From assembly GCA_030603505.1 (NCBI GenBank), contig JAUVXQ010000063.1, positions 1 through 7,178 of the forward strand: a stretch of 7,178 nucleotides of DNA, given 5' to 3'. Shown here in pieces: positions 5,442-7,178 of this stretch. The notes beneath the pieces were generated by a model that worked only from the letters and a program-made list of their open reading frames with translations, did no database searches and was not told where the DNA came from. This stretch comes from Candidatus Heimdallarchaeota archaeon (GTDB lineage Archaea > Asgardarchaeota > Heimdallarchaeia > Heimdallarchaeales > Heimdallarchaeaceae). The translations under genes and the position numbers were made by a program. The stretch's first letter is position 1; each line of letters starts with the position of its first letter.

Positions 5442-7178
5442 TCAAGAGTTATTCTTCTTTTTTTCTGCTTGTAGGAAGAAATCCGATAGTTTCACTGATT
5501 CTTTGACCCCTTTCTCTTCCTTTTTCTCAGCTTCTACATTAGAACCGAGTAATGTTTCAACATTATGATTTATTAGCGCCAATCTATTCACTAGATATTC
5601 TGACAGATCATATTTCTTTACCAACTCATTTGCTATATTGAAGTATTTCGTTACTGATTTTTCGTAAACTGTCAAATTCAGGTTATCCTTCCCACAATTC
5701 AGACATACTCCTTTTAGAGGCATTCTTCTGTATATTTTATTGCATTTTGTGCAACGTATTTTTTGTGTCCCAAACGCCCTTAAATTCCCTATCAAATCCG
5801 GTATGAAATGATTGACTATTACTTTATTCGCTACATCTTTTGCATCTACTGCTCGTATTAATTGCGCTACTTCAAGCTGTGCGCTAACCTTCGTCCCCAT
5901 TTTGTTTAATCTTTTGTATAGCGTCGATTCAGGTCCATCAAAAATCTTTGAAGTTTCGTGCGTGCACTTGAATCCTTCATATGCGCTCTCATCATTTAAT
6001 CTATTTCTAACTAAATCTACTAGTGCTAGAACAGTTTTTGGGTGTGCACCAGTTAAGGAGGTCTCATAAAAAGAAATAGGATAATTAGAACCAACATCAA
6101 CATTATGAGCCTCGTCGTCAACCTCTTGAGGATTAATATTAGCTACGAGAACCAAAGGTGCGTCCATCAAACCTCCACGAATCGCAGGCAAATAGTATTT
6201 GGAAAAGTTGAGAAACGCGTCTAGAGCAAGTAAAACAGAATCTTCGTCTCCATCACAATTGTGAGTTACTATATTTTCATTCACTAGCACAGTATTAAAG
6301 CCTTCAGCATTTAATGAGTATACAAAATTATCTTTAGTTTTCAAATGATCAATTGATTCAATTCTGATCAATCTATGATTATGATATAGTGGTTGAAGTG
6401 TTTGAGGTTTTGCTTTTTTTAATTTAATTATATCTTGTAGAGCTTTTGTTTTTCTTTCCGTGGTAAACCCTATTTCATCATTATATTTGAAAACATTTTC
6501 ACCTCTAACTCTTAACTTATGTTCTACTTCCTGTTCTCCTTCCGGTCTAGAAATAGCAGAGAAAATACCTAACCTTAGGAGTAAAAAGTCCAAATCACGC
6601 ATTAAATTTTCACTATATGATGAACACCACACAGTTTTATGGTATTTGTCACTGCCTCCATCTATGCTAAAATAAGCTGCTAATAGATGTTTTATCTTGG
6701 TTAGTGGTAATTTTAGAATGAAAGATGGGAGTTTTCTATTACGGGGAGCATTGTAAAGTTTCAGAACATCTTCTAAGAAGTGATATATTACTCTGTTGGG
6801 AACGATAATTCTACTTCCAGTAATACGTGGATTAACCCCATCTCCAAACACCTTCAGTATTGAATTCAGTATGTCATCTCTTAAATCGCTTTCACTAACA
6901 GCTAAATCCATTTGGTGAATTCTCTTATCCTTTCGAAAATAACCTTCTGCGATGTAATAACCAATTAATTTCATAAAAGATTCATTAACTTTTATCCTTC
7001 TTTTCACTCTATTATGGTCCCTTTGAAAACTAAGAAAACAATCTGGTACTTGTTTTATAGTAAGTTTATGTAGTTTCAAAAGTTGCATTAAAATGTTAAA
7101 TGGGATTGAATCTCTTTTACTATAGTAATTGTGGAGAGTTTTTCTATTTACTCCTATTTTATCAGCAGTTTTAAACAG
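5442..7178 (-). CDS. polC: DNA polymerase D large subunit DP2, C-terminal part with intein (5' partial)
   Basis: The frame is open from TGA at 5442-5444 to the right edge, 578 residues; the ATG at 7088 is internal, because coding continues beyond it (ADKIGVNRKTLHNYY). Residues 1-307 are intein, and the C-extein (271 residues) starts at Cys308 with CDGDED. Its Asp309 and Asp311 correspond to the catalytic aspartates shown essential in Pyrococcus PolD. Next come typical DP2 stretches (LPAIRGGLMDAPL, VLVANINPQEVDDEAHNVD, SYYET-like SFYETSL), a zinc-binding CxxC...CxxC (Cys476, 479, 492, 495) and a C-terminal SVKLSDFF resembling a PCNA-interacting motif but lacking the first Gln. DP2 is the polymerase subunit of the replicase and pairs with DP1, whose gene is not in the window. 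The protein works only after splicing. Confidence 0.97.
   Translation of the reverse strand: MFKTADKIGVNRKTLHNYYSKRDSIPFNILMQLLKLHKLTIKQVPDCFLSFQRDHNRVKRRIKVNESFMKLIGYYIAEGYFRKDKRIHQMDLAVSESDLRDDILNSILKVFGDGVNPRITGSRIIVPNRVIYHFLEDVLKLYNAPRNRKLPSFILKLPLTKIKHLLAAYFSIDGGSDKYHKTVWCSSYSENLMRDLDFLLLRLGIFSAISRPEGEQEVEHKLRVRGENVFKYNDEIGFTTERKTKALQDIIKLKKAKPQTLQPLYHNHRLIRIESIDHLKTKDNFVYSLNAEGFNTVLVNENIVTHNCDGDEDSVLLALDAFLNFSKYYLPAIRGGLMDAPLVLVANINPQEVDDEAHNVDVGSNYPISFYETSLTGAHPKTVLALVDLVRNRLNDESAYEGFKCTHETSKIFDGPESTLYKRLNKMGTKVSAQLEVAQLIRAVDAKDVANKVIVNHFIPDLIGNLRAFGTQKIRCTKCNKIYRRMPLKGVCLNCGKDNLNLTVYEKSVTKYFNIANELVKKYDLSEYLVNRLALINHNVETLLGSNVEAEKKEEKGVKESVKLSDFFLQAEKKKNNS
6258..7178 (-). mobile_element. 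Intein with LAGLIDADG homing endonuclease in polC (N-terminal part outside the window)
   Basis: In-window residues 1-307. The order is a helix-turn-helix-like segment (ADKIGVNRKTLHNYY, about 5-19), endonuclease motif 1 LIGYYIAEGYF (71-81, acidic Glu78), motif 2 HLLAAYFSIDGG (164-175, acidic Asp173), and the C-terminal splicing blocks FVYSLNAEGFNTVLVNE and IVTHN. Terminal Asn307, penultimate His306 and the following Cys308 are all present, so C-terminal cleavage chemistry looks intact. The insertion point is directly before CDGDED, the same site as in Pyrococcus Pol II inteins. Both catalytic acidic positions of the endonuclease are kept, so it may still home. The N-terminal splicing block and Cys1 lie beyond the edge. 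Confidence 0.95.

Overview
The window is AT-rich and archaeal. The diagnostic gene is the C-terminal part of the large subunit (DP2) of DNA polymerase D, an archaea-only replicase. It is interrupted by a homing-endonuclease intein at the catalytic motif. An archaeosortase-like membrane protein, a surface glycoprotein with a PEF-type C-terminal anchor, TATA-like boxes, oligo-T terminators and AGGTGA-type ribosome sites agree with this. The lineage cannot be fixed from the sequence. An Asgard (Heimdallarchaeia-like) or euryarchaeal genome is my best guess, at low confidence.

Layout, left to right. (1) 2-1282, + strand: the 3' part of a secreted surface protein with right-handed beta-helix coils, a NosD-like GNYWSDW segment, two near-identical Ig/Fn3-like domains and an IPEF + hydrophobic + RRRKK tail. 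It ends in an oligo-T terminator. (2) 1344-1908, + strand: decayed coding sequence, namely a start-less remnant with a second membrane-anchor tail and an ORF broken by an in-frame TAG. (3) 1909-2265: no supportable gene. (4) 2266-3831, - strand: a soluble 521-residue helical TPR-type protein, with a TTG start backed by a good Shine-Dalgarno match. (5) 3990-4052 and 4224-4286, - strand: two tandem, independently transcribed genes for 20-residue peptides, MMYDPSEPGDEEIMPPVWRP and MMFDPSEPGDDAILPPVWQP. Each has its own TATA box, ribosome site and T-rich terminator. (6) 4517-5362, - strand: archaeosortase/exosortase-family protein with the Cys-Arg-His triad. (7) 5442-7178, - strand: PolD DP2 with intein, running off the right edge.

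How they may work together. The archaeosortase is a plausible processing enzyme for PEF-type surface proteins such as the one at the left end, although the two are about 3.2 kb apart and on opposite strands. The strongest unexplained feature is the pair of micro-peptide genes upstream of the TPR gene, on the same strand. The peptides differ mostly by silent or conservative changes, so they are selected as protein. Tandem short peptides beside a TPR protein recall the peptide-receptor logic of bacterial RRNPP quorum sensing. The function here is inference only.
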